NCBI GenBank assembly: GCA_964057225.1
Contig: OZ059896.1
Coordinates: forward strand, 682,001-746,000
Reading direction: 5' to 3'
From: Auanema rhodensis
Taxonomy: Eukaryota > Nematoda > Chromadorea > Rhabditida > Rhabditidae
DNA length: 64,000 nt
The notes under the pieces were generated by a model that had not been told where the DNA came from, did no database searches, and was given only the letters and a program-made list of their open reading frames with translations. Numbering within the stretch: the stretch's first letter is position 1; every line of letters begins with the position of its first letter. Below are positions 39,598-54,557 of the stretch, in pieces. The position numbers and the translations under genes were made by a program.

Positions 39598-40301
39598 TTT
39601 AGACTAATATGGACATGGGGAATCTAATTTTGAAAACCGCATCTCTTTATCTTTCACGTGAAGCGAGTTACATACCAAGTGCACATCACGTGTACATTTA
39701 ATTAGCATAAATTAAAGTTCACGTAAATTTCAAAGTCATGGTTATCATGAACCAATATCAATAAAAATTTGTTTTTAGACTAATATGGACATGGGAAATC
39801 TAATTTTGAAAACCGCATCTCTTTATCTTTTACGTGAAGCGAGTTACATACCAAGTGCACATCACGTGTACATTTAATTAGCATAAATTAAAATTCACGT
39901 AAATTTCAAAGTCATGGTTACCATGAACCAATATCAATAAAAATTTGTTTTTAGACTAATATGGACATGGGAAATCTAATTTTGAAAACCGCATCTCTTT
40001 ATCTTTCACGTGAAGCGAGTTACATACCAAGTGCACATCACGTGTACATATAATTAGCATAAATTAAAGTTCACGTAAATTTCAAAGTCATGGTTACCAT
40101 GAACCAATATCAATAAAAATTTGTTTTTAGACTAATATGGACATGGGGAATCTAATTTTGAAAACCGCATCTCTTTATCTTTCACGTGAAGCGAGTTACA
40201 TACCAAGTGCACATCACGTGTACATTTAATTAGCATAAATTAAAATTCACGTAAATTTCAAAGTCATGGTTACCATGAACCAATATCAATAAAAATTTGT
40301 T
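39598..40301 (+). repeat. Junction monomers after the 36-mer duplication
   Basis: Four monomers: plain then C148T; G23A/C58T/G120A; G23A/T101A; G120A. The first has the left part of the 36-mer start and the right part of another type, so the duplication ends within it, before about 39,743. Confidence 0.8.
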
Positions 40302-41709
40302 TTTAGACTAATATGGACATGGGGAATCTAACTTTGAAAACCGCATCTCTTTATCTTTCACGTGAAGCGAGTTACATACCAAGTGCACATCACGTGTACA
40401 TTTAATTAGCATAAATTAAAGTTCACGTAAATTTCAAAGTCATGGGTACCATAAACCAATATCAATAAAAATTTGTTTTTAGACTAATATGGACATGGGG
40501 AATCTAATTTTGAAAACCGCATCTCTTTATCTTTCACGTGAAGCGAGTTACATACCAAGTGCACATCACGTGTACATTTAATTAGCATAAATTAAAGTTC
40601 ACGTAAATTTCAAAGTCATGGTTACCATGAACCAATATCAATAAAAATTTGTTTTTAGACTAATATGGACATGGGGAATCTAATTTTGAAAACCGCATCT
40701 CTTTATCATTCACGTGAAGCGAGTTACATACCAAGTGCACATCACGTGTACATTTAATTAGCATAAATTAAAGTTCACGTAAATTTCAAAGTCATGGTTA
40801 CCATGCACCAATATCAATAAACATTTGTTTTTAGACTAATATGGACATGGGGAATCTACTTTTGAAAACCGCATCTCTTTATCTTTCACGTGAAGCGAGT
40901 TACATACCAAGTGCACATGACGTGTACATTTAATTAGCATAAATTAAAGTTCACGTAAATTTCAAAGTCATGGTTACCATGAACCAATATCAATGAAAAT
41001 TTGTTTGTAGACTAATATGGACATGGGGAATCTAATTTTGAAAACCGCATCTCTTTATCTTTCACGTGAAGCGAGTTACATACCAAGTGCACATCACGTG
41101 TACATTTAATTAGCATAAATTAAAGTTCACGTAAATTTCAAAGTCATGGGTACCATAAACCAATATCAATAAAAATTTGTTTTTAGACTAATATGGACAT
41201 GGGGAATCTAATTTTGAAAACCGCATCTCTTTATCTTTCACGTGAAGCGAGTTACATACCAAGTGCACATCACGTGTACATTTAATTAGCATAAATTAAA
41301 GTTCACGTAAATTTCAAAGTCATGGTTACCATGAACCAATATCAATAAAAATTTGTTTTTAGACTAATATGGACATGGGGAATCTAATTTTGAAAACCGC
41401 ATCTCTTTATCATTCACGTGAAGCGAGTTACATACCAAGTGCACATCACGTGTACATTTAATTAGCATAAATTAAAGTTCACGTAAATTTCAAAGTCATG
41501 GTTACCATGCACCAATATCAATAAACATTTGTTTTTAGACTAATATGGACATGGGGAATCTACTTTTGAAAACCGCATCTCTTTATCTTTCACGTGAAGC
41601 GAGTTACATACCAAGTGCACATGACGTGTACATTTAATTAGCATAAATTAAAGTTCACGTAAATTTCAAAGTCATGGTTACCATGAACCAATATCAATGA
41701 AAATTTGTT
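40302..41709 (+). repeat. Tandem duplication of a 4-monomer unit (2 x 704 bp)
   Basis: Units 40,302-41,005 and 41,006-41,709 each contain T145G/G152A, plain, T55A/A153C/A169C, and A30C/C90G/A166G. The private CCATAAACC (G152A) lies in both, 704 bases apart. The first unit begins with T31C and the second with T2G, consistent with a junction near the monomer start. Confidence 0.88.
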
Positions 41710-41885
41710 TGTAGACTAATATGGACATGGGGAATCTAATTTTGAAAACCGCATCTCTTTATCTTTCACGTGAAGCGAGTTACATACCAAGTGCACATCA
41801 CGTGTACATATAATTAGCATAAATTAAAGTTCACGTAAATTTCAAAGTCATGGTTACCATGAACCAATATCAATAAAAATTTGTT
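41710..41885 (+). repeat. T2G/T101A monomer closing the 4-mer pair
   Basis: It begins GTTTGTAGAC across the junction and carries T101A, the usual third member of the A30C/C90G cassette. It links the 4-mer pair to the 8-mer pair. Confidence 0.8.
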
Positions 41886-44701
41886 TTTAGACTAATATGG
41901 ACATGGGGAATCTAATTTTGAAAACCGCATCTCTTTATCTTTCACGTGAAGCGAGTTACATACCAAGTGCACATCACGTGTACATTTAATTAGCATAAAT
42001 TAAAATTCACGTAATTTTCAAAGTCATGGTTACCATGAACCAATATCAATAAAAATTTGTTTTTAGACTAATATGGACATGGGGAATCTAATTTTGAAAA
42101 CCGCATCTCTTTATCTTTCACGTGAAGCGAGTTACATACCAAGTGCACATCACGTGTACATTTAATTAGCATAAATTAAAGTTCACGTAAATTTCAAAGT
42201 CATGGTGACCATGAACCAATATCAATAAAAATTTGTTTTTAGACTAATATAGACATGGGGAATCTAATTTTGAAAACCGCATCTCTTTATCTTTCACGTG
42301 AAACGAGTTACATACCAAGTGCACATCACGTGTACATTTAATTAGCATAAATTAAAGTTCACGTAAATTTCAAAGTCATGGTTACCATGAACCAATATCA
42401 ATAAAAATTTGTAATTAGACTAATATGGACATGAGGAATCTAATTTTGAAAACCGCATCTCTTTATCTTTCACGTGAAGCGAGTTACATACCAAGTGCAC
42501 ATCACGTGTACATTTAATTAGCATAAATTAAAGTTCACGTAAATTTCAAAGTCATAGTTACCATGAACCAATATCAATAAAAATTTGTTTTTAGACTAAT
42601 ATGGACATGGGAAATCTAATTTTGGAAACCGCATCTCTTTATCTTTCACGTGAAGCGAGTTACATACCAAGTGCACATCACGTGTACATTTAATTAGCAT
42701 AAATTAAAGTTCACGTAAATTTCAAAGTCATGGTTACCATGAACCAATATCAATAAAAATTTGTTTTTAGACTAATATGGACATGGGAAATCTAATTTTG
42801 AAAACCGCATCTCTTTATCTTTTACGTGAAGCGAGTTACATACCAAGTGCACATCACGTGTACATTTAATTAGCATAAATTAAAGTTCACGTAAATTTCA
42901 AAGTCATGGTTACCATGCACCAATATCAATCAAAATTTGTTTTTAGACTAATATGGACATGGGGAATCTAATTTTGAAAACCGCATCTCTTTATCTTTCA
43001 CGTGAAGCGAGTTACATACCAAGTGCACATCACGTGTACATTTAATTAGCATAAATTAAAGTTCACGTAAATTTCAAAGTCATGGTTATCATGAACCAAT
43101 ATCAATAAAAATTTGTTTTTAGACTAATATGGACATGGGAAATCTAATTTTGAAAACCGCATCTCTTTATCTTTTACGTGAAGCGAGTTACATACCAAGT
43201 GCACATCACGTGTACATTTAATTAGCATAAATTAAAATTCACGTAAATTTCAAAGTCATGGTTACCATGAACCAATATCAATAAAAATTTGTTTTCAGAC
43301 TAATATGGACATGGGGAATCTAATTTTGAAAACCGCATCTCTTTATCTTTTACGTGAAGCGAGTTACATACCAAGTGCACATCACGTGTACATTTAATTA
43401 GCATAAATTAAAATTCACGTAATTTTCAAAGTCATGGTTACCATGAACCAATATCAATAAAAATTTGTTTTTAGACTAATATGGACATGGGGAATCTAAT
43501 TTTGAAAACCGCATCTCTTTATCTTTCACGTGAAGCGAGTTACATACCAAGTGCACATCACGTGTACATTTAATTAGCATAAATTAAAGTTCACGTAAAT
43601 TTCAAAGTCATGGTGACCATGAACCAATATCAATAAAAATTTGTTTTAAGACTAATATAGACATGGGGAATCTAATTTTGAAAACCGCATCTCTTTATCT
43701 TTCACGTGAAACGAGTTACATACCAAGTGCACATCACGTGTACATTTAATTAGCATAAATTAAAGTTCACGTAAATTTCAAAGTCATGGTTACCATGAAC
43801 CAATATCAATAAAAATTTGTAATTAGACTAATATGGACATGAGGAATCTAATTTTGAAAACCGCATCTCTTTATCTTTCACGTGAAGCGAGTTACATACC
43901 AAGTGCACATCACGTGTACATTTAATTAGCATAAATTAAAGTTCACGTAAATTTCAAAGTCATAGTTACCATGAACCAATATCAATAAAAATTTGTTTTT
44001 AGACTAATATGGACATGGGAAATCTAATTTTGGAAACCGCATCTCTTTATCTTTCACGTGAAGCGAGTTACATACCAAGTGCACATCACGTGTACATTTA
44101 ATTAGCATAAATTAAAGTTCACGTAAATTTCAAAGTCATGGTTACCATGAACCAATATCAATAAAAATTTGTTTTTAGACTAATATGGACATGGGAAATC
44201 TAATTTTGAAAACCGCATCTCTTTATCTTTTACGTGAAGCGAGTTACATACCAAGTGCACATCACGTGTACATTTAATTAGCATAAATTAAAGTTCACGT
44301 AAATTTCAAAGTCATGGTTACCATGCACCAATATCAATCAAAATTTGTTTTTAGACTAATATGGACATGGGGAATCTAATTTTGAAAACCGCATCTCTTT
44401 ATCTTTCACGTGAAGCGAGTTACATACCAAGTGCACATCACGTGTACATTTAATTAGCATAAATTAAAGTTCACGTAAATTTCAAAGTCATGGTTATCAT
44501 GAACCAATATCAATAAAAATTTGTTTTTAGACTAATATGGACATGGGAAATCTAATTTTGAAAACCGCATCTCTTTATCTTTTACGTGAAGCGAGTTACA
44601 TACCAAGTGCACATCACGTGTACATTTAATTAGCATAAATTAAAATTCACGTAAATTTCAAAGTCATGGTTACCATGAACCAATATCAATAAAAATTTGT
44701 T
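41886..44701 (+). repeat. Tandem duplication of an 8-monomer unit (2 x 1,408 bp)
   Basis: Units 41,886-43,293 and 43,294-44,701: G120A/A130T, T146G, G14A/G66A, G21A/G144A, G23A/A36G, C58T/A153C/A166C, C148T, G23A/C58T/G120A. The private CATAGTTACC (G144A, 42,553 and 43,961) and TATAGAC are 1,408 apart. The second unit opens with T3C and C58T, which the first lacks. Confidence 0.88.
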
Positions 44702-46285
44702 TTCAGACTAATATGGACATGGGAAATCTAATTTTGAAAACCGCATCTCTTTATCTTTCACGTGAAGCGAGTTACATACCAAGTGCACATCACGTGTACA
44801 TTTAATTAGCATAAATTAAAGTTCACGTAAATTTCAAAGTCATAGTTACCATGAACCAATATCAATAAAAATTTGTTTTTAGACTAATATGGACATGGGA
44901 AATCTAATTTTGGAAACCGCATCTCTTTATCTTTCACGTGAAGCGAGTTACATACCAAGTGCACATCACGTGTACATTTAATTAGCATAAATTAAAGTTC
45001 ACGTAAATTTCAAAGTCATGGTTACCATGAACCAATATCAATAAAAATTTGTTTTTAGACTAATATGGACATGGGAAATCTAATTTTGAAAACCGCATCT
45101 CTTTATCTTTTACGTGAAGCGAGTTACATACCAAGTGCACATCACGTGTACATTTAATTAGCATAAATTAAAGTTCACGTAAATTTCAAAGTCATGGTTA
45201 CCATGCACCAATATCAATCAAAATTTGTTTTTAGACTAATATGGACATGGGGAATCTAATTTTGAAAACCGCATCTCTTTATCTTTCACGTGAAGCGAGT
45301 TACATACCAAGTGCACATCACGTGTACATTTAATTAGCATAAATTAAAGTTCACGTAAATTTCAAAGTCATGGTTACCATGCACCAATATCAATAAACAT
45401 TTGTTTTTAGACTAATATGGACATGGGGAATCTACTTTTGAAAACCGCATCTCTTTATCTTTCACGTGAAGCGAGTTACATACCAAGTGCACATGACGTG
45501 TACATTTAATTAGCATAAATTAAAGTTCACGTAAATTTCAAAGTCATGGTTACCATGAACCAATATCAATAAAAATTTGTTTTTAGACTAATATGGACAT
45601 GGGAAATCTAATTTTGAAAACCGCATCTCTTTATCTTTCACGTGAAGCGAGTTACATACCAAGTGCACATCACGTGTACATATAATTAGCATAAATTAAA
45701 GTTCACGTAAATTTCAAAGTCATGGTTACCATGAACCAATATCAATAAAAATTTGTTTTTAGACTAATATGGACATGGGGAATCTAATTTTGAAAACCGC
45801 ATCTCTTTATCTTTCACGTGAAGCGAGTTACATACCAAGTGCACATCACGTGTACATTTAATTAGCATAAATTAAAATTCACGTAAATTTCAAAGTCATG
45901 GTTACCATGAACCAATATCAATAAAAATTTGTTTTTAGACTAATATGGACATGGGGAATCTAACTTTGAAAACCGCATCTCTTTATCTTTCACGTGAAGC
46001 GAGTTACATACCAAGTGCACATCACGTGTACATTTAATTAGCATAAATTAAAGTTCACGTAAATTTCAAAGTCATGGGTACCATGAACCAATATCAATAA
46101 AAATTTGTTTTTAGACTAATATGGACATGGGGAATCTAATTTTGAAAACCGCATCTCTTTATCTTTCACGTGAAGCGAGTTACATACCAAGTGCACATCA
46201 CGTGTACATTTAATTAGCATAAATTAAAGTTCACGTAAATTTCAAAGTCATGGTTACCATGAACCAATATCAATAAAAATTTGTT
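44702..46285 (+). repeat. Partial third copy of the 8-mer and linker monomers
   Basis: The monomer at 44,702 combines T3C with G144A, which belong to different members of the 8-mer, so it is a chimera; 44,878-45,229 continues the 8-mer (A36G, then C58T/A166C). The monomer at 45,406 has A30C and C90G but lacks A166G and is not followed by T2G. Then follow G23A/T101A, G120A, T31C/T145G and plain monomers. Confidence 0.83.
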
Positions 46286-48397
46286 TTTAGACTAATATGG
46301 ACATGGGGAATCTAATTTTGAAAACCGCATCTCTTTATCATTCACGTGAAGCGAGTTACATACCAAGTGCACATCACGTGTACATTTAATTAGCATAAAT
46401 TAAAGTTCACGTAAATTTCAAAGTCATGGTTACCATGCACCAATATCAATAAACATTTGTTTTTAGACTAATATGGACATGGGGAATCTACTTTTGAAAA
46501 CCGCATCTCTTTATCTTTCACGTGAAGCGAGTTACATACCAAGTGCACATGACGTGTACATTTAATTAGCATAAATTAAAGTTCACGTAAATTTCAAAGT
46601 CATGGTTACCATGAACCAATATCAATGAAAATTTGTTTGTAGACTAATATGGACATGGGGAATCTAATTTTGAAAACCGCATCTCTTTATCTTTCACGTG
46701 AAGCGAGTTACATACCAAGTGCACATCACGTGTACATATAATTAGCATAAATTAAAGTTCACGTAAATTTCAAAGTCATGGTTACCATGAACCAATATCA
46801 ATAAAAATTTGTTTTTAGACTAATATGGACATGGGGAATCTAATTTTGAAAACCGCATCTCTTTATCTTTCACGTGAAGCGAGTTACATACCAAGTGCAC
46901 ATCACGTGTACATTTAATTAGCATAAATTAAAATTCACGTAAATTTCAAAGTCATGGTTGCCATGAACCAATATCAATAAAAATTTGTTTTTAGACTAAT
47001 ATGGACATGGGGAATCTAATATTGAAAACCGCATCTCTTTATCTTTCACGTGAAGCGAGTTACATACCAAGTGCACATCACGTGTACATTTAATTAGCAT
47101 AAATTAAAGTTCACGTAAATTTCAAAGTCATGGTTACCATGCACCAATATCAATCAAAATTTGTTTTTAGACTAATATGGACATGGGGAATCTAATTTTG
47201 AAAACCGCATCTCTTTATCTTTCACGTGAAGCGAGTTACATACCAAGTGCACATCACGTGTACATTTAATTAGCATAAATTAAAGTTCACGTAAATTTCA
47301 AAGTCATGGTTACCATGAACCAATATCAATAAAAATTTGTTTTTAGACTAATATGGACATGGGGAATCTAATTTTGAAAACCGCATCTCTTTATCATTCA
47401 CGTGAAGCGAGTTACATACCAAGTGCACATCACGTGTACATTTAATTAGCATAAATTAAAGTTCACGTAAATTTCAAAGTCATGGTTACCATGCACCAAT
47501 ATCAATAAACATTTGTTTTTAGACTAATATGGACATGGGGAATCTACTTTTGAAAACCGCATCTCTTTATCTTTCACGTGAAGCGAGTTACATACCAAGT
47601 GCACATGACGTGTACATTTAATTAGCATAAATTAAAGTTCACGTAAATTTCAAAGTCATGGTTACCATGAACCAATATCAATGAAAATTTGTTTGTAGAC
47701 TAATATGGACATGGGGAATCTAATTTTGAAAACCGCATCTCTTTATCTTTCACGTGAAGCGAGTTACATACCAAGTGCACATCACGTGTACATATAATTA
47801 GCATAAATTAAAGTTCACGTAAATTTCAAAGTCATGGTTACCATGAACCAATATCAATAAAAATTTGTTTTTAGACTAATATGGACATGGGGAATCTAAT
47901 TTTGAAAACCGCATCTCTTTATCTTTCACGTGAAGCGAGTTACATACCAAGTGCACATCACGTGTACATTTAATTAGCATAAATTAAAATTCACGTAAAT
48001 TTCAAAGTCATGGTTACCATGAACCAATATCAATAAAAATTTGTTTTTAGACTAATATGGACATGGGGAATCTAATATTGAAAACCGCATCTCTTTATCT
48101 TTCACGTGAAGCGAGTTACATACCAAGTGCACATCACGTGTACATTTAATTAGCATAAATTAAAGTTCACGTAAATTTCAAAGTCATGGTTACCATGCAC
48201 CAATATCAATCAAAATTTGTTTTTAGACTAATATGGACATGGGGAATCTAATTTTGAAAACCGCATCTCTTTATCTTTCACGTGAAGCGAGTTACATACC
48301 AAGTGCACATCACGTGTACATTTAATTAGCATAAATTAAAGTTCACGTAAATTTCAAAGTCATGGTTATCATGAACCAATATCAATAAAAATTTGTT
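46286..48397 (+). repeat. Tandem duplication of a 6-monomer unit (2 x 1,056 bp)
   Basis: T55A/A153C/A169C, A30C/C90G/A166G, T2G/T101A, G120A, T32A/A153C/A166C, plain. T32A (CTAATATTG) occurs at 47,017, 48,073 and, in a third partial copy 19 monomers further on, 51,417. The second unit ends in C148T. Confidence 0.88.
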
Positions 48398-51300
48398 TTT
48401 AGACTAATATGGACATGGGAAATCTAATTTTGAAAACCGCATCTCTTTATCTTTTACGTGAAGCGAGTTACATACCAAGTGCACATCACGTGTACATTTA
48501 ATTAGCATAAATTAAAATTCACGTAAATTTCAAAGTCATGGTTACCATGAACCAATATCAATAAAAATTTGTTTTTAGACTAATATGGACATGGGAAATC
48601 TAATTTTGAAAACCGCATCTCTTTATCTTTCACGTGAAGCGAGTTACATACCAAGTGCACATCACGTGTACATTTAATTAGCATAAATTAAAGTTCACGT
48701 AAATTTCAAAGTCATAGTTACCATGAACCAATATCAATAAAAATTTGTTTTTAGACTAATATGGACATGGGAAATCTAATTTTGGAAACCGCATCTCTTT
48801 ATCTTTCACGTGAAGCGAGTTACATACCAAGTGCACATCACGTGTACATTTAATTAGCATAAATTAAAGTTCACGTAAATTTCAAAGTCATGGTTACCAT
48901 GAACCAATATCAATAAAAATTTGTTTTTAGACTAATATGGACATGGGAAATCTAATTTTGAAAACCGCATCTCTTTATCTTTTACGTGAAGCGAGTTACA
49001 TACCAAGTGCACATCACGTGTACATTTAATTAGCATAAATTAAAGTTCACGTAAATTTCAAAGTCATGGTTACCATGCACCAATATCAATCAAAATTTGT
49101 TTTTAGACTAATATGGACATGGGGAATCTAATTTTGAAAACCGCATCTCTTTATCTTTCACGTGAAGCGAGTTACATACCAAGTGCACATCACGTGTACA
49201 TTTAATTAGCATAAATTAAAGTTCACGTAAATTTCAAAGTCATGGTTATCATGAACCAATATCAATAAAAATTTGTTTTTAGACTAATATGGACATGGGA
49301 AATCTAATTTTGGAAACCGCATCTCTTTATCTTTTACGTGAAGCGAGTTACATACCAAGTGCACATCACGTGTACATTTAATTAGCATAAATTAAAATTC
49401 ACGTAAATTTCAAAGTCATGGTTACCATGAACCAATATCAATAAAAATTTGTTTTTAGACTAATATGGACATGGGAAATCTAATTTTGAAAACCGCATCT
49501 CTTTATCTTTCACGTGAAGCGAGTTACATACCAAGTGCACATCACGTGTACATATAATTAGCATAAATTAAAGTTCACGTAAATTTCAAAGTCATGGTTA
49601 CCATGAACCAATATCAATAAAAATTTGTTTTTAGACTAATATGGACATGGGGAATCTAATTTTGAAAACCGCATCTCTTTATCTTTCACGTGAAGCGAGT
49701 TACATACCAAGTGCACATCACGTGTACATTTAATTAGCATAAATTAAAATTCACGTAAATTTCAAAGTCATGGTTACCATGAACCAATATCAATAAAAAT
49801 TTGTTTTTAGACTAATATGGACATGGGGAATCTAACTTTGAAAACCGCATCTATTTATCTTTCACGTGAAGCGAGTTACATACCAAGTGCACATCACGTG
49901 TACATTTAATTAGCATAAATTAAAGTTCACGTAAATTTCAAAGTCATGGGTACCATGAACCAATATCAATAAAAATTTGTTTTTAGACTAATATGGACAT
50001 GGGGAATCTAATTTTGAAAACCGCATCTCTTTATCTTTCACGTGAAGCGAGTTACATACCAAGTGCACATCACGTGTACATATAATTAGCATAAATTAAA
50101 GTTCACGTAAATTTCAAAGTCATGGTTACCATGAACCAATATCAATAAAAATTTGTTTTTAGACTAATATGGACATGGGGAATCTAATTTTGAAAACCGC
50201 ATCTCTTTATCTTTCACGTGAAGCGAGTTACATACCAAGTGCACATCACGTGTACATTTAATTAGCATAAATTAAAATTCACGTAAATTTCAAAGTCATG
50301 GTTACCATGAACCAATATCAATAAAAATTTGTTTTTAGACTAATATGGACATGGGGAATCTAACTTTGAAAACCGCATCTCTTTATCTTTCACGTGAAGC
50401 GAGTTACATACCAAGTGCACATCACGTGTACATTTAATTAGCATAAATTAAAGTTCACGTAAATTTCAAAGTCATGGGTACCATGAACCAATATCAATAA
50501 AAATTTGTTTTTAGACTAATATGGACATGGGGAATCTAATTTTGAAAACCGCATCTCTTTATCTTTCACGTGAAGCGAGTTACATACCAAGTGCACATCA
50601 CGTGTACATTTAATTAGCATAAATTAAAGTTCACGTAAATTTCAAAGTCATGGTTACCATGAACCAATATCAATAAAAATTTGTTTTTAGACTAATATGG
50701 ACATGGGGAATCTAATTTTGAAAACCGCATCTCTTTATCATTCACGTGAAGCGAGTTACATACCAAGTGCACATCACGTGTACATTTAATTAGCATAAAT
50801 TAAAGTTCACGTAAATTTCAAAGTCATGGTTACCATGCACCAATATCAATAAACATTTGTTTTTAGACTAATATGGACATGGGGAATCTACTTTTGAAAA
50901 CCGCATCTCTTTATCTTTCACGTGAAGCGAGTTACATACCAAGTGCACATGACGTGTACATTTAATTAGCATAAATTAAAGTTCACGTAAATTTCAAAGT
51001 CATGGTTACCATGAACCAATATCAATGAAAATTTGTTTGTAGACTAATATGGACATGGGGAATCTAATTTTGAAAACCGCATCTCTTTATCTTTCACGTG
51101 AAGCGAGTTACATACCAAGTGCACATCACGTGTACATATAATTAGCATAAATTAAAGTTCACGTAAATTTCAAAGTCATGGTTACCATGAACCAATATCA
51201 ATAAAAATTTGTTTTTAGACTAATATGGACATGGGGAATCTAATTTTGAAAACCGCATCTCTTTATCTTTCACGTGAAGCGAGTTACATACCAAGTGCAC

Positions 51301-51741
51301 ATCACGTGTACATTTAATTAGCATAAATTAAAATTCACGTAAATTTCAAAGTCATGGTTACCATGAACCAATATCAATAAAAATTTGTTTTTAGACTAAT
51401 ATGGACATGGGGAATCTAATATTGAAAACCGCATCTCTTTATCTTTCACGTGAAGCGAGTTACATACCAAGTGCACATCACGTGTACATTTAATTAGCAT
51501 AAATTAAAGTTCACGTAAATTTCAAAGTCATGGTTACCATGAACCAATATCAATAAAAATTTGGTTTTAGACTAATATGGACATGGGGAATCTAATTTTG
51601 AAAACCGCATCTCTTTATCTTTCACGTGAAGCGAGTTACATACCAAGTGCACATCACGTGTACATTTAATTAGCATAAATTAAAGTTCACGTAAATTTCA
51701 AAGTCATGGTTACCATGCACCAATATCAATAAAAATTTGTT
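48398..51741 (+). repeat. Reused blocks: 44.5-45.2 kb series, 3-mer series and third T32A copy
   Basis: 48,398-49,101 repeats the type order of 44,526-45,229 at offset 3,872 (G23A/C58T/G120A, G144A, A36G, C58T/A166C). 49,630-50,685 shows the 3-mer G120A, T31C/T145G, T101A twice, the second time ending in a plain copy. 50,686-51,565 repeats the 6-mer of 46,286 up to T32A. Private changes include CTATTTATC at about 49,850 and TTGGTTTTAG at about 51,561. Confidence 0.83.
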
Positions 51742-54557
51742 TTTAGACTAATATGGACATGGGGAATCTAATTTTGAAAACCGCATCTCTTTATCTTTCA
51801 CGTGAAGCGAGTTACATACCAAGAGCACATCACGTGTACATTTAATTAGCATAAATTAAAGTTCACGTAAATTTCAAAATCATGGTTATCATGAACCAAT
51901 ATCAATAAAAATTTGTTTTTAGACTAATATGGACATGGGAAATCTAATTTTGAAAACCGCATCTCTTTATCTTTCACGTGAAGCGAGTTACATACCAAGT
52001 GCACATCACGTGTACATTTAATTAGCATAAATTAAAGTTCACGTAAATTTCAAAGTCATGGTTACCATGCACCAATATCAATAAAAATTTGTTTTTAGAC
52101 TAATATGGACATGGGGAATCTAATTTTGAAAACCGCATCTCTTTATCTTTCACGTGAAGCGAGTTACATACCAAGTGCACATCACGTGTACATTTAATTA
52201 GCATAAATTAAAGTTCACGTAAATTTCAAAGTCATGGTTACCATGAACCAATATCAATAAAAATTTGTTTTTAGACTAATATGGACATGGGGAATCTAAT
52301 TTTGAAAACCGCATCTCTTTATCTTTCACGTGAAACGAGTTACATACCAAGTGCACATCACGTGTACATTTAATTAGCATAAATTAAAGTTCACGTAAAT
52401 TTCAAAGTCATGGTTACCATGAACCAATATCAATAAAAATTTGTAATTAGACTAATATGGACATGGGGAATCTAATTTTGAAAACCGCATCTCTTTATCT
52501 TTCACGTGAAGCGAGTTACATACCAAGTGCACATCACGTGTACATTTAATTAGCATAAATTAAAGTTCACGTAAATTTCAAAGTCATGGTTACCATGAAC
52601 CAATATCAATAAAAATTTGTTTTTAGACTAATATGGACATGGGAAATCTAATTTTGGAAACCGCATCTCTTTATCTTTCACGTGAAGCGAGTTACATACC
52701 AAGTGCACATCACGTGTACATTTAATTAGCATAAATTAAAGTTCACGTAAATTTCAAAGTCATGGTTACCATGAACCAATATCAATAAAAATTTGTTTTT
52801 AGACTAATATGGACATGGGAAATCTAATTTTGAAAACCGCATCTCTTTATCTTTTACGTGAAGCGAGTTACATACCAAGTGCACATCACGTGTACATTTA
52901 ATTAGCATAAATTAAAGTTCACGTAAATTTCAAAGTCATGGTTACCATGCACCAATATCAATCAAAATTTGTTTTTAGACTAATATGGACATGGGGAATC
53001 TAATTTTGAAAACCGCATCTCTTTATCTTTCACGTGAAGCGAGTTACATACCAAGTGCACATCACGTGTACATTTAATTAGCATAAATTAAAGTTCACGT
53101 AAATTTCAAAGTCATGGTTATCATGAACCAATATCAATAAAAATTTGTTTTTAGACTAATATGGACATGGGAAATCTAATTTTGAAAACCGCATCTCTTT
53201 ATCTTTTACGTGAAGCGAGTTACATACCAAGTGCACATCACGTGTACATTTAATTAGCATAAATTAAAGTTCACGTAAATTTCAAAGTCATGGTTACCAT
53301 GAACCAATATCAATAAAAATTTGTTTTTAGACTAATATGGACATGGGAAATCTAATTTTGAAAACCGCATCTCTTTATCTTTCACGTGAAGCGAGTTACA
53401 TACCAAGTGCACATCACGTGTACATATAATTAGCATAAATTAAAGTTCACGTAAATTTCAAAGTCATGGTTACCATGAACCAATATCAATAAAAATTTGT
53501 TTTTAGACTAATATGGACATGGGGAATCTAATTTTGAAAACCGCATCTCTTTATCTTTCACGTGAAGCGAGTTACATACCAAGTGCACATCACGTGTACA
53601 TTTAATTAGCATAAATTAAAGTTCACGTAAATTTCAAAGTCATGGTTATCATGAACCAATATCAATAAAAATTTGTTTTTAGACTAATATGGACATGGGA
53701 AATCTAATTTTGAAAACCGCATCTCTTTATCTTTCACGTGAAGCGAGTTACATACCAAGTGCACATCACGTGTACATTTAATTAGCATAAATTAAAGTTC
53801 ACGTAAATTTCAAAGTCATGGTTACCATGCACCAATATCAATAAAAATTTGTTTTTAGACTAATATGGACATGGGGAATCTAATTTTGAAAACCGCATCT
53901 CTTTATCTTTCACGTGAAGCGAGTTACATACCAAGTGCACATCACGTGTACATTTAATTAGCATAAATTAAAGTTCACGTAAATTTCAAAGTCATGGTTA
54001 CCATGAACCAATATCAATAAAAATTTGTTTTTAGACTAATATGGACATGGGGAATCTAATTTTGAAAACCGCATCTCTTTATCTTTCACGTGAAACGAGT
54101 TACATACCAAGTGCACATCACGTGTACATTTAATTAGCATAAATTAAAGTTCACGTAAATTTCAAAGTCATGGTTACCATGAACCAATATCAATAAAAAT
54201 TTGTAATTAGACTAATATGGACATGGGGAATCTAATTTTGAAAACCGCATCTCTTTATCTTTCACGTGAAGCGAGTTACATACCAAGTGCACATCACGTG
54301 TACATTTAATTAGCATAAATTAAAGTTCACGTAAATTTCAAAGTCATGGTTACCATGAACCAATATCAATAAAAATTTGTTTTTAGACTAATATGGACAT
54401 GGGAAATCTAATTTTGGAAACCGCATCTCTTTATCTTTCACGTGAAGCGAGTTACATACCAAGTGCACATCACGTGTACATTTAATTAGCATAAATTAAA
54501 GTTCACGTAAATTTCAAAGTCATGGTTACCATGAACCAATATCAATAAAAATTTGTT
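51742..54557 (+). repeat. 10-monomer HOR (second family), one full and one partial copy
   Basis: 51,742-53,501: C148T, G23A/A153C, plain, G66A/T176A, T1A, G23A/A36G, C58T/A153C/A166C, C148T, G23A/C58T, G23A/T101A. 53,502-54,557 repeats the first six members at offset 1,760 (CATGGTTATC at 51,881 and 53,641; TTGTAATTAG at 52,441 and 54,201). This family shares no marker order with the 9-18 kb 10-mer. Confidence 0.86.
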
